A stretch of 41,570 nucleotides of DNA from an uncultured Spirochaetaceae bacterium (GTDB taxonomy: Bacteria; Spirochaetota; Spirochaetia; Treponematales; Treponemataceae): assembly GCA_902772975.1 (NCBI GenBank), contig CACYCX010000215.1, positions 1 to 41,570 on the forward strand, given 5' to 3'. A model generated the notes under the pieces. That model was not told the DNA's origin, did no database searches, and worked only from the letters and a program-made list of their open reading frames with translations. The stretch's first letter is position 1, and each line of letters begins with the position of its first letter. Both the position numbers and the translations under genes were made by a program. Below, piece after piece: positions 33,901 to 39,862 of the stretch.

Positions 33901-34354
33901 TATCGATATCAAGTGACAGAGATGACTTTCCGCTTGAGCGTCCTGAATCATCATATGCCTGAACATCAATTATGTAGTTTCCGTCAAGCAATGGATAAGT
34001 TCCGTCACCGTTACGGCTGTTCATCGCAAGCTCCCAGTTTGAACCTGAAAGCGACGCCTTTTTTGTTCCGTAATTGATTCCCAGAGTTGTATTCATTACG
34101 CTTACTTCAACTCTTGAAACGCCCTTATCATCATTCGCTGTTCCGGCAAGGATAAAATTTTCGCGGACAACAGAAGCTCTTGGCGGATAAGAAATAGTTA
34201 CAGTCGGAGATTCTGTATCTACTGCTTCACCAAGACCGACTTCACAGTTAGTAAAAACAAAAAGAGAAAAAATAGAAAGTAATGCAGCAAAAAATCTTAA
34301 AGCTAAGCCGCGCCGATGTAATTTGTGTTTGTGTAAGTCTAACTTCTTTTCCAT
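21965..34354 (-). CDS. Giant Ig-repeat surface lipoprotein, 4129 residues
   Basis: A single uninterrupted 12.4-kb frame. A signal peptide ends in the spirochaete-type lipobox FTNC with Cys37 as lipid anchor. About seventeen or eighteen divergent Ig-like modules follow, each opened by a linker such as DNTAPV, DSTPPE, DTVPPK or DQTPPV and often containing an SGT/NGSASD..G(V/I) strand, like Big-type bacterial Ig domains. From about residue 3380 an IPT/TIG-like start (PYITGITTTL, ESITLVGFNLSA) leads into a 700-residue region with beta-propeller-like strands such as GGIHIASYDSSKADLVYAYL. A Trp-rich insert lies at about 3764-3815. Few cysteines and many acidic residues are seen. The gene lies 22 bases after the Ig-barrel gene, with GGAG before the ATG. 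Adhesion or glycan binding is likely; no enzyme motif was recognised. Confidence 0.9.
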   Translation of the reverse strand: MEKKLDLHKHKLHRRGLALRFFAALLSIFSLFVFTNCEVGLGEAVDTESPTVTISYPPRASVVRENFILAGTANDDKGVSRVEVSVMNTTLGINYGTKKASLSGSNWELAMNSRNGDGTYPLLDGNYIIDVQAYDDSGRSSGKSSLSLDIDNTAPVLILSKPYTSGNDAGPSSYGRRFQLTGDKYDAHTISKAVLKYAEFSGSDLSGEEEIFINDFSQISADNPLVVAEYYTAEEANTPEKLALRNAYVKLYGSDVDDSANWKDKKFYCLLELTDNAKTYKHPGDGGTGEGNKSERIYLRTTDFYKKLMGEKYSLGAPTLYSLNNGTGTYTDAQREEINTLLETSGWTCASGDVTTSSICFKINPNNSPKWEISGYAYGKANNTQAENDGYRNYYTTNTGIPFYAMCGNDQSEIVPETIEILKYRVDNTGNVIDGSAEVLIAKGNFGGSNEKTQTKTITFDHSNDFETGQCYRIVATGEDLNGNPLVPISSDGYGFRLKSMSNPPEIKFTTDEDKYYSGADADAEIIKVEGEIKYDGTDKADDNDIDDTKKPFKPSIEITNASTNEKITGLEPDWSSLEWGELTDYTRTFSLTLKKKSGASFVPSATGKYKYKFTLIAFDKNGAYAEKSISFYIDNEPPKLRNFSITPVVSKTEGGITAHYINGSPDGKGTATDNNELKDVTYLVCRYDEESGKWIQLLETSLGPVNTPTESLPTTSISKALFGDGNDGKVRIKCVVIATDMVGNKFIYDSDGSESGGTASYWNEGTEINYTYDIGGNIQDIVYQETDRPVLTPTNFTLIGKDDAIKENTNLFGTTSNNKLLGTIEDDDGIYSVKIKYKKESDDGTYPDSYTESAGSISVNSTTYSLNYQLPSEEGKYEILIEVQDTEYDKNDESYKKFNKSEYRTYIAVSAGVPSIQLDQSGPIYVKAGTASTTISGTAKAANASTPVKVTGVNKVGDTETETGLTIASPAVLPKSGESDESKKWAFSDNVSIDSTEGTTGTLTYTATDRWSQTSAAAISYIVDSTPPEWINKTVGTNEFKFLVKGRENTSATWFKDTSLSITGYFKEETSGISTISYAVLPAGETDETKTSDDGTVSAQKVKDADGNVIEGYWKFTANVAGFENGSNKLTIIASDKAGNVSTAQEIIINVDTTDAKLESLFYKIGEGNFHQSGGTIYVNGSKPLIIYGEYSDEQSGVGETLKFTLGDAELTGEGAPSVTYTKSRCVDAENNEIADADVTGEQIEALTGWVTFDKLEAADKPQVKYWRAEFTPSEGGKLKVFGKNGTLTQSEASVFTIVLDTVPPKIQNIKISDSYEKKIKVGEATKILYYVKNSDKNFTISGVSIDNNGAEAVSIKITSATDSGKFLEPKNKKTVSEWSFEDINMKGWTNNSAGDKGAVAEIIVTDVAGNLAKEELTIIFDNEVPVPLHAFDEADKDVFFRFGTDDNSEYISKSSTTPVWDGKLDEDVGKKFSIGSYGNGLTIQMRGNITDSGSGVKMIYYKVFQSTPPTDAQIENLLKLEDYEGSFAPLSLSTEAEIKAATRRVFFTASSDNKDLHGKLPTAGTLHAASGKYYGEYLTTYKASISGFDIGKNYLVFVAEDNVGNTALDSFIATTNGKEPETETEIKNATKKYLEINIDQTPPVIWGKDSDITHYSNGKGTISLEGTVKDADSGVKSLGLSVTVNGVETKITPVIEPEDSTASDIEKKRNKKWTATLDGALFKDATGNVFVNAIAYDEAGSGNKASETVATVAVDILPPTVKLQEPDDADKGRDGIQVNGTITLNGSASDKNGLMEDSADKPLLTLYYTKNAALKETKPDTDSVSGNVSENASDAASKWVPFTHKQQNTTWSFTVNTKELSPENEKNVYLCVEATDRAGNQGYSNIVKVEVDQNTDRPVVKFSNMDFTKTNDDGYVWLISNERISGTIIDDDSGNTEIAMKYIIKSGDKINTMPKKADWASSDAKVVKLDGSTWNIDLTKQGEQIVYFHITDSNGTAFYHASDADEGVMTVRLSDGKNSYVASDGSDTKMKICLDTENPHLVFGYDGGDENGFEISVDDKPINYSSAEEPDAKKEWIDYKSKTYNLGGRTKKVFARFVAEDANGISKPEVVAKVDDFEVVIPSSKVKPYNEDKTEMTADSEGKFNYNKAAFFVAEIPTDEDTWTDADGKIWDGTLTVTAAVTDSANNTTRRSLNMTIDNTRPIITPQSPSSLKSVSGDVTVYGGIDTAYKMWFAVSPSDTVSPDDTETEIAEWKNDKDAKTAFQYGKDGKIAVRPSYSEFRDPASFWFVYFDGDTDEDRATTGAKRLNEYLIDYGIARRTANTNVGEGDIDNKFSSIVKLYVWIKAEDKAGNKSEVCHTIMLDPQGDRPEAGFYYPEKNGLTLGSTIDLRGNCSDPNGTVDFVWLQIISEEIHKSEPEAIRKAVLDYTTTLNDEGKNVITADSEITAFSPNAMDVQFWIDNGYTVCNMNSHDAAAEGITSIEGITDFSTYAIKAEITGSGSAWKLRINNNGEFDPITEDSVNAVAMRVYAEDNTGKASVYQQVIECFDSDIPKFGRFYLVQSDDADVNSPVTGSRAYEDSEESNWVRGKWYLTGTVEDSDKIKTLIIDKEDIIKDGAVVNSTVAKKIGTGEDSGTKIEFKYDLKTDGDGRCGVRSFKVEVEDYASTPHPNSQTVTVNFDNKKPAIVTSGKDFNISSTIKQTNNFYTFGTQVREDGEKESGFSHLVFFFTGTRKLDGESKTVLFDPMRVRRTSSTSTSDENIIPISETPGDYGIYWKTVTVGRDEDNLKKISVPKAEYDRNIHKGGFVEIGKSFYLIEDIEEKEDNYVVTLFDDVELQWTEAKFAYGLVVNNDKAEGDKGELQPDGYYLEPKGDDGDRMIENVSKSGTTWTWEANICSKNLSDGPVTLHYIAFDKAGNYREEKLECIVQNNAPRLASVTVWSDYSGSGTGYLPTDSHYASETKSKYASRIKPQVDGVYADKSSTVTEKLIVTLNNKGYSADSTKNGNAFMKVTGTVKVIPELVGGNGELFYGYKIFKNDGTEFKSEGSKTSRLYLTDDSGSNVSGHVENDDYPTVTDEETTLTWVNGHKDGIITFDGETILKPLGNSSTNEPSWFDITIWDSTEGLTPYEDSLNCQMQIALNNQYNDNEKPEAWIMPFYWNSYTDSSVVYDEDNEKLLGHIELENDLTQKIKDCTVKFTKTDGSNFTVSLGDDPKVSGQIKLEGYAYDAHRLKSIYARFERQTGLSDFTEVGTYEDGKWQQAASSSDYVFTAKDLYANADGHLVKWTLQINTANRGANYTDIDKAFEIKVKDARGTNAEVTGGLESELTSGDSESEKQTKAFIWGKVKAEANAEKNYYIDASCQNTVASVQAASDSDVSDRAMVYKREALTTYYKMDIVPYITGITTTLSDLKGNNPSVYSRTSQGHYPIRNNESITLVGFNLSADKDSVEYPAYLVETWTSGERNFSIQGMKALNNLNDNDARGSYTGVVNLATNPTGVKSIYQNYYNRQPNGDNNNLLTDDIVLDVWEFKDVGISQTSGYITEPIMKVNPKNGMLSFGFNSGPADYCMANGQKNSYQTWVGNYARFITSGFTVDENGNTHGITVGLDTNPGNEMAAGRMTYMTNLWGPSELSTNGNYNGRNTSRIDTIGAPKGIYNGITFGGAIFIEDRFSSPSLATTVHDGSTYVYLAYYDDLNSEIRFKYGDVSTATIDTSLVDTYNDDGTVKYYNGYKTTNWKGEVTGQYNRGYSFGQFQDQTKYYRYKEWTEEVGEWQYISGNWQWVPEQEWNASKNQWVTKTRTRKEYVPVEIKEHTSWDTNLVSNKDTLNAYYTANSKEASFDPDRHGDYYSIIAGPGKAARAGNYVSIDVIKGSTVADDIVVATWYDTSANKWWYSYKVNPCTDYDMSSTTGNGHWASPIALKSAAGQNCQIAVDPKGGIHIASYDSSKADLVYAYLSSYDDTTPQVVTVDAYAFTGTNLRIDTAVSEDGNYVVPYIGYYMSSVLKPKMAYLPGIISASESKSVREAVTIPAGADSSEAVTGKWECAILPTTSTYADNYSYSYVNIGLWKDASTGKAKAWSGTDVSYTNLVGLDKSNTSTVYGNSTTNPVMSYATRIGTRGHLETAQMK

Positions 34355-34376
34355 ATCCGTTCTCCAAATTCCTAGA

Positions 34377-37300
34377 TTAGAAAATACTTATGCGAATGCC
34401 TTCAGAAAATTGGAAGACAACATTCTTAATATTACCAGAGTTTGCACCCTGAACATCTGTCGGAATAAACCACAGCTGACCTTCCGTGTAAAGCGAGATT
34501 GTGCGCAGCATCTTCATCTTCTTAAAATGCAGGCGCGGGAATTCAATCTGTCCGATAACGGAAGAAAGCATCTGCGGCTTACCGCTTGCAGTTATATTGA
34601 ACAAAGAAAAATTTGCACCAATCGCAAAGTTTGCGCTAAGCGGTTCCCAGTCGCGTCCAAAGAAATACATGAATGGAAGGTTAGCGATGTTCGCAATAAT
34701 TTTAAATCCTAAAATATTGTCGCCGCCATAGCGCATCTTGCTCTGGTCAAATATATTCCGCTGCTCCTGAGTAAACTGTCCCCACTGAGCCGGAAGCCTT
34801 ACGTTATCGTTAAAGAAAGTAAGACCCATTCCCACGCTAAAGAACGTCGCGCCCCAGAAGCTCGCGTCAAGATAAAGTCCCTGAATAAACGACGGAACCT
34901 CGTATCCGGCCTTATCGCCTTTTCGGAGCGCAAGCTCTACCGAAGTAAGGCCTACCGCATCGCTCGCAAGTCCCGAAAAATTAAGCGTCTGATTATAGTG
35001 GCCGCCTATTCCAGGACTAATCAAGCGGACATATGGGGCGCTCTGATCTACCTGCACAATCAGGCGGTCAATCGCAATCTCGCCGTTTTTCATCACGGCG
35101 CGAACAAGCAGGAAGTGATATCCTTCCGCAATATCTTCATTCTCGACACGGTATTTCCAATTTTCGCCCTTTGCGATTTTTGTAAACGTCTTACCGTTAT
35201 CAAGACTAATTTCAATTTTAGAAATATCCTTTGAAGCCAAAGCAAGCTTCTGATCTTTGGTCGCGCCTTTCGTCTTTGCAGAAGCAATTTCTTCTTCCGT
35301 AATCGAGTAGCCCGCGCTGCCCCGGATAAACGGACGGTCATAGGCAAAATCGCCAAATCCAAAATTATCTATTTTAATCCACGGACCGTATGCCGAGTAA
35401 TCAAAGCTCTGTGTTATCGAAGCGACCGCTGCTCCACCTTTAATGACGGCCTGAACCATGTACTGATGCTTACCGTCCTCGTAAAGCGCGGGCAAGATAT
35501 TAAACTGGAAAAAGTTTGTGGAAGGCACTTCCTGGGTCGCCGCAACTTTTCCGTCAACATAAAGCATTACCTTTTCAACTTCGCGTTCTGATTCAACCTT
35601 GCCGCTTATGTTGAACGCGCCGCATTTGTGCTCGCCGTTGAGAGGATAATAAATATTTACGCTTGCTGCGGCAACTCTCTTATCAAGATGAATGTTGCGG
35701 CTTACACTTGTCACATTACCGGCCGCATCCTTACCGGAAAGCTCGATGTTGTAGTCGCCGTCCTCAAGTGCCGATAAATCGATTTCGGTTGTAATCACTC
35801 TGTCAGGAACAAGCTCTTTTTTTGCAAGCTCAGCCGGAACTCGTTTTCCCTGAAGGCTTGTTACAGTGATGTAAAGAGAAGTAAGTCCGATGTTATCAAG
35901 CGTAAAGCCCGAAAAGAATACATGACCTGATGTCTTTGAATCATCAAGCGGAAGTTCAAGTGTAAGCTCAGGCTTTGTGTTATCAAGATTTATAAGCGTA
36001 GAATAAATTCCTTCTACTCCGTAATTGTCAGTTGATTTTACGAATACAACATGAGTTCCGTCCGGGAAAATTCGGCTGTCAAAAACGTACTTCCAGTTTT
36101 CAGTTCCCTCAACCGCGTTGTATGAATTTCCGTTATCAAGCGAAACTTCAACCTTTTGAATTCCGTTTTTGTCACTTGCAACACCTTCGAGAGTAACGAT
36201 TTCTTTTTGTGTCGTATCGATTGAAGGAAGCTTCATCTCGCCTTTTGGTTCCTCGAGCGAAACCCTGATTTTCCTTACAACCTCTTCGCCTTCAACTCCG
36301 TTAATATCAACAGCTCGAACCGTAATCGTGTGCTCGTTGTCAGTAAGAGTTATGAGAGGAATATCAAGTGAAAAACTGTATCCGCCTTCCGGAACAGAAA
36401 TCCATGCGCCGTTATCAATCTTGTAGCGGATACGGCAAGGACCGTCATCATCAAGAACAATTCCGCTGACTGTAAAATCCTTTGTAATAACCGCATCTTC
36501 TTCCGGCAGGTGAATCTGAACTACAGGAAGGTCCGATTGAGAATCAATGTTGAATTCAAACTGGCCGACTGAAGTAACGTTTCCGGCAACATCCGTAAAA
36601 TCAAAAGACATTGAAACATTAAGCGGCTGCTCCGGTGTTCCAACAACTGTAGCGACACGCGGAACATTTCCGATTTCATTTCTGATTTGAGAACCGCGCG
36701 GACCGTTATTCACATATTCAGCCTTTACGACACCACCATCATCCTTTGCAATAAAACCGAATGTGTTCATGCCGTTAACAGTATCGCCTGCAACCGGGAC
36801 TACTGTAGTAACGACAGGCGGAGTAACATCGCGAACGGCGCAACCATGCCATACGCTTTCCTTTCCGCTTGCACTTACTGCCTTTACATCAACAGTAATC
36901 AGACCTTCTTCACGCGAGTTTACCGGAACAGAAGCATTTATCTGTGCCGAAGATGCGCCTGTCTTAAACGGAATGTCTATCCAGCTTTCGCCTGCGTCAA
37001 TCGAATATTTAATTGCATCAAGCCCGATTGCATCTGACGCGCTTCCCGTTATTGTCAGGGCGTCCTTAATCCAGCAATCGGCGGCGGGCGACTTCATTTC
37101 GAGTACCGGGCCCTCGGCATCTGCAATAATATTTATTGCTTTAGCTTCAAGCCGCTTACCGGCTGCGTCTGTGACGCGCAGCGTTACGTTTTTGTATACG
37201 CTGCCCTGCTTTGCTTCTATATATATTATGTTTCCAATAACCTCAGCGTTAAGCCCTGCCCCGCCGCCTTGTACGGCGACAGTATACGGCGCTGTGCCGT

Positions 37301-39536
37301 TTGCATAAGCGGCCATGTGCTGGCCTTTTACTACAAACGAGTTATCATCTTTTCTTTCACATTCATTATCGCAAATCCAGTAAACGCGCGCCTCGTCTTC
37401 TATCTGGTCTGCATCCCTTGAGCGCACAGCACTGAAGCAGCCGCTCAGTTCAACGCTTCTGTCCTTTCCGGCCTGAACCTTAATCTCGATTGTGTTCACT
37501 CTAGCCGGAACGCCGCTTAAATTTATTAAAGCTTCCTGCGCCGTTGATGCTTTATCAGCACGCGTTACTAAAGCCTTTCCTTCGATTACATCATCAAAGC
37601 CTGTATAATTCTGTCCGGTAATCTTGTATGTAACTACGGCCGCTTCCTGAGAATCAATCTGGATGCTCATGTTAAGCGGCGTGTCCTTTGCGCTTGCCGG
37701 CACCTGGACTCTCATTCCGTTTACAAATTCCGTATCGCCAATAGAAGCAATCTTTGCGCTTAACGAGCCGTCAGACTCTGAGTCCTTCGCGCCCGTAACT
37801 TTTCCGAATGCCTTTGTTAAGTTCTCTACAAAAAGGCATGTCGAATAACTTGAAGTGCGCCCGATTGCATCTTCAACATAGAATGTAATATTTACGACTC
37901 CCCACGGAAGCGTTTCAACTGGAACTGAATAAAGGATTCTCTGCGCACCGGCTTTAACTTCACAATCAGTCCGCTCTCCATTTGCGTCGCCTTTTGCTAC
38001 AGTGTAATATGCGCTTTTGATTCCTGCCGCACAGACTGCTTCCAGAGAAATTGCGCCGCCCTGCTCCGGGTTAATTACGCTGCCATACTGCAATTCAGTC
38101 GGGTGCGTTCCGCCTTTTACTTCAAGAAAGTTAAATGCAGTATTTCCGCCGCTTGATGTAAATTCAACTGTGGAAAGGTTTCCTTCCATTCCGTAAACAT
38201 CAACCGCCAGAACGCTTACCTTGTGCTTTCCGTATGGAAGCTCCCAGCCCATTGTGAGCGGAACGCTGAACGGGCCGTGCGTTTCTTCATGCGCAATTTC
38301 GATTCCGTCGAGCAAAACACGCACTTCCTTTACGCCGTCATCATCGTGCGCAATTCCGCGGATATAAGTATCGCTTAACGAACCGATTGAGCTTCCTGCA
38401 ACAGGCCACTGAATATCAACTGCCGGTCTGTCACCTGCATCCTGAATCTGAATATTTCGTTCTGCCTTTGTAATGTTTCCGGCTGTGTCTTCTGCAGTGA
38501 TTACAAGCTTTCCGCTTCGTAAAGATTTTCCGTTTGCAAATTCCTTTACCCAATACGGGTTTCCGGGCATCAGGTCAAAAGTGCCGCGTTCTCCGTTATA
38601 TTCCCACGAAAGCGATTTTATTCCGATTATATCTTTTGCGTATCCGGCTGCGGCAAAGGCACCGTTCTGAATTTCCTTTTCAGCAGGGTAAACGATTTTG
38701 ACTTCCGGCTTTGTGTTGTCTACAAAAAACAAAAATGAATAAAAGCCCATTGAGCCCTGATTATCACGGGCACGGAACCAGACAACAGCAGGACCGTCGG
38801 GTAATTTTTTTGTGTCGATTTTAAGCTTGAATTTTGAATCAGTGCTTTTCTTTTTTGAAGACAGTTTTAGCGGATTAAAATTCATGCCGCTGTCTATCGA
38901 ATATTCAAGATATTCAATTCCGTTTCCGTCAGAGACAATTCCTTCGAGAGCAACGCTTCCGCTTACGATTGTTCCAAGTCCGACATTGTTTACGATTGAA
39001 GTCGGCTGCTGCCTGTCCAGATACCATTTTGTCGTAACAGAATTTCCGCGCAGTCCGTTTACATCAACGCCATAAACTTCTATTTTATGGAGGCCTTCAG
39101 ACATGCTTGATGTATCAAGAAAGTACGACCAGAATTCTTTTCCGGTTGCCCTGACTACATTGTCCTTATCGTCGTCAATAACGATTTCAACATAATCAAC
39201 CGCATCGTCGTCAACGCATGTTCCGACTATATTCAAATTTCCGGGGACGCGCAGTCCGTTAACCGGGTTTGTAATTCCTGTTATCGGGAGATCTGATTTT
39301 GAATCTATCCAGATATTGAAAGGACCTTCGACAGTCTGATTTCCGCCCATGTCCTTTGCTGTGACAATTACGTTGTATTTTCCCTTTTTGTTGTTGATGT
39401 CAAACTCTTCCTGCCAGCTGTTGAGGTTCTGAACCTGTCTGGTTTCGACATCGGCATTACCACGAGCAAAAAGGCAAGGAGTCGCGGACGCCAAGAGGAA
39501 GAGAATTGTCAATTCAGATATAACATTTTTAATCAT
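34377..39536 (-). CDS. Large Ig-repeat protein with C-terminal outer-membrane barrel, 1719 residues
   Basis: An exported protein with signal peptide (ELTILFLLASATPCLFA) probably cut before Arg-Gly-Asn. About a dozen Ig-like modules follow, with linkers DSKSDLP, DRQQPT, DNTKPE, DAGDRP, TPPVVT and DQSAPY and the repeated strand motif (V/A)SD..GI..(L/V)E.S(I/L)D.G. The last module, near residue 1495, runs straight into a 165-residue hydrophobic/aromatic beta region from about 1555 (LYLDASFWGATFFSVGMGLT) ending GIRISIF, a beta-barrel C-terminal signature with final Phe. The barrel could anchor the repeats in the outer membrane. The frame is open to 39584, but the ATG at 39536 has GGGAT upstream and begins the signal peptide, so it is chosen. 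It is first in a two-gene operon with the giant lipoprotein. Confidence 0.87.
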   Translation of the reverse strand: MIKNVISELTILFLLASATPCLFARGNADVETRQVQNLNSWQEEFDINNKKGKYNVIVTAKDMGGNQTVEGPFNIWIDSKSDLPITGITNPVNGLRVPGNLNIVGTCVDDDAVDYVEIVIDDDKDNVVRATGKEFWSYFLDTSSMSEGLHKIEVYGVDVNGLRGNSVTTKWYLDRQQPTSIVNNVGLGTIVSGSVALEGIVSDGNGIEYLEYSIDSGMNFNPLKLSSKKKSTDSKFKLKIDTKKLPDGPAVVWFRARDNQGSMGFYSFLFFVDNTKPEVKIVYPAEKEIQNGAFAAAGYAKDIIGIKSLSWEYNGERGTFDLMPGNPYWVKEFANGKSLRSGKLVITAEDTAGNITKAERNIQIQDAGDRPAVDIQWPVAGSSIGSLSDTYIRGIAHDDDGVKEVRVLLDGIEIAHEETHGPFSVPLTMGWELPYGKHKVSVLAVDVYGMEGNLSTVEFTSSGGNTAFNFLEVKGGTHPTELQYGSVINPEQGGAISLEAVCAAGIKSAYYTVAKGDANGERTDCEVKAGAQRILYSVPVETLPWGVVNITFYVEDAIGRTSSYSTCLFVENLTKAFGKVTGAKDSESDGSLSAKIASIGDTEFVNGMRVQVPASAKDTPLNMSIQIDSQEAAVVTYKITGQNYTGFDDVIEGKALVTRADKASTAQEALINLSGVPARVNTIEIKVQAGKDRSVELSGCFSAVRSRDADQIEDEARVYWICDNECERKDDNSFVVKGQHMAAYANGTAPYTVAVQGGGAGLNAEVIGNIIYIEAKQGSVYKNVTLRVTDAAGKRLEAKAINIIADAEGPVLEMKSPAADCWIKDALTITGSASDAIGLDAIKYSIDAGESWIDIPFKTGASSAQINASVPVNSREEGLITVDVKAVSASGKESVWHGCAVRDVTPPVVTTVVPVAGDTVNGMNTFGFIAKDDGGVVKAEYVNNGPRGSQIRNEIGNVPRVATVVGTPEQPLNVSMSFDFTDVAGNVTSVGQFEFNIDSQSDLPVVQIHLPEEDAVITKDFTVSGIVLDDDGPCRIRYKIDNGAWISVPEGGYSFSLDIPLITLTDNEHTITVRAVDINGVEGEEVVRKIRVSLEEPKGEMKLPSIDTTQKEIVTLEGVASDKNGIQKVEVSLDNGNSYNAVEGTENWKYVFDSRIFPDGTHVVFVKSTDNYGVEGIYSTLINLDNTKPELTLELPLDDSKTSGHVFFSGFTLDNIGLTSLYITVTSLQGKRVPAELAKKELVPDRVITTEIDLSALEDGDYNIELSGKDAAGNVTSVSRNIHLDKRVAAASVNIYYPLNGEHKCGAFNISGKVESEREVEKVMLYVDGKVAATQEVPSTNFFQFNILPALYEDGKHQYMVQAVIKGGAAVASITQSFDYSAYGPWIKIDNFGFGDFAYDRPFIRGSAGYSITEEEIASAKTKGATKDQKLALASKDISKIEISLDNGKTFTKIAKGENWKYRVENEDIAEGYHFLLVRAVMKNGEIAIDRLIVQVDQSAPYVRLISPGIGGHYNQTLNFSGLASDAVGLTSVELALRKGDKAGYEVPSFIQGLYLDASFWGATFFSVGMGLTFFNDNVRLPAQWGQFTQEQRNIFDQSKMRYGGDNILGFKIIANIANLPFMYFFGRDWEPLSANFAIGANFSLFNITASGKPQMLSSVIGQIEFPRLHFKKMKMLRTISLYTEGQLWFIPTDVQGANSGNIKNVVFQFSEGIRISIF

Positions 39537-39584
39537 ATCATCCCTACTATTTAAGATAAACTTCGCCGCCTTAAATGTCGGCAT

Positions 39585-39862
39585 AAACTTTCTTATATAT
39601 TAGTAGAAAAGAAAGATTTGCCCAAAATGTCAATTCTCTCCAATCACTTCTTCTAGCATACCACTATTTACACTAAAACACAAATAATTATTACAAAAAT
39701 ATTCACTTTTATGGTAGAAAAATCGGGTAAATTTCAGAATTTTGGTCAAAACGCCAAAAAATCTTCCATATATTACCCCTTAAACCTATTGAAAACAATC
39801 ATAAGCAGTAGTAAATTCTCCTTAGGGCAACCACATTATTTTTACGGTTTGCTGGGGAGAAC
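39585..39862. promoter_or_regulatory. Divergent promoter region between the Ig operon and feoAB
   Basis: A 278-base AT-rich spacer without a gene. Toward feoAB, TTGAAA (39789-39794) and TAAATT (39812-39817) are 17 bases apart, a modest sigma70 match. Toward the Ig operon, TTGGGC and TAATAT can be placed 17 bases apart around 39600-39626 on the minus strand, also weak; a TTGACA (39633-39628) is poorly spaced from any -10. No convincing Fur-type palindrome was found. Confidence 0.35.

Noticed and set aside
22500-34100. Many plus-strand and alternate minus-strand open frames of 60-116 codons inside the giant lipoprotein gene
   Set aside because: They lack ribosome sites and family resemblance, and lie wholly within a convincing long frame with a signal peptide; they are shadow frames.
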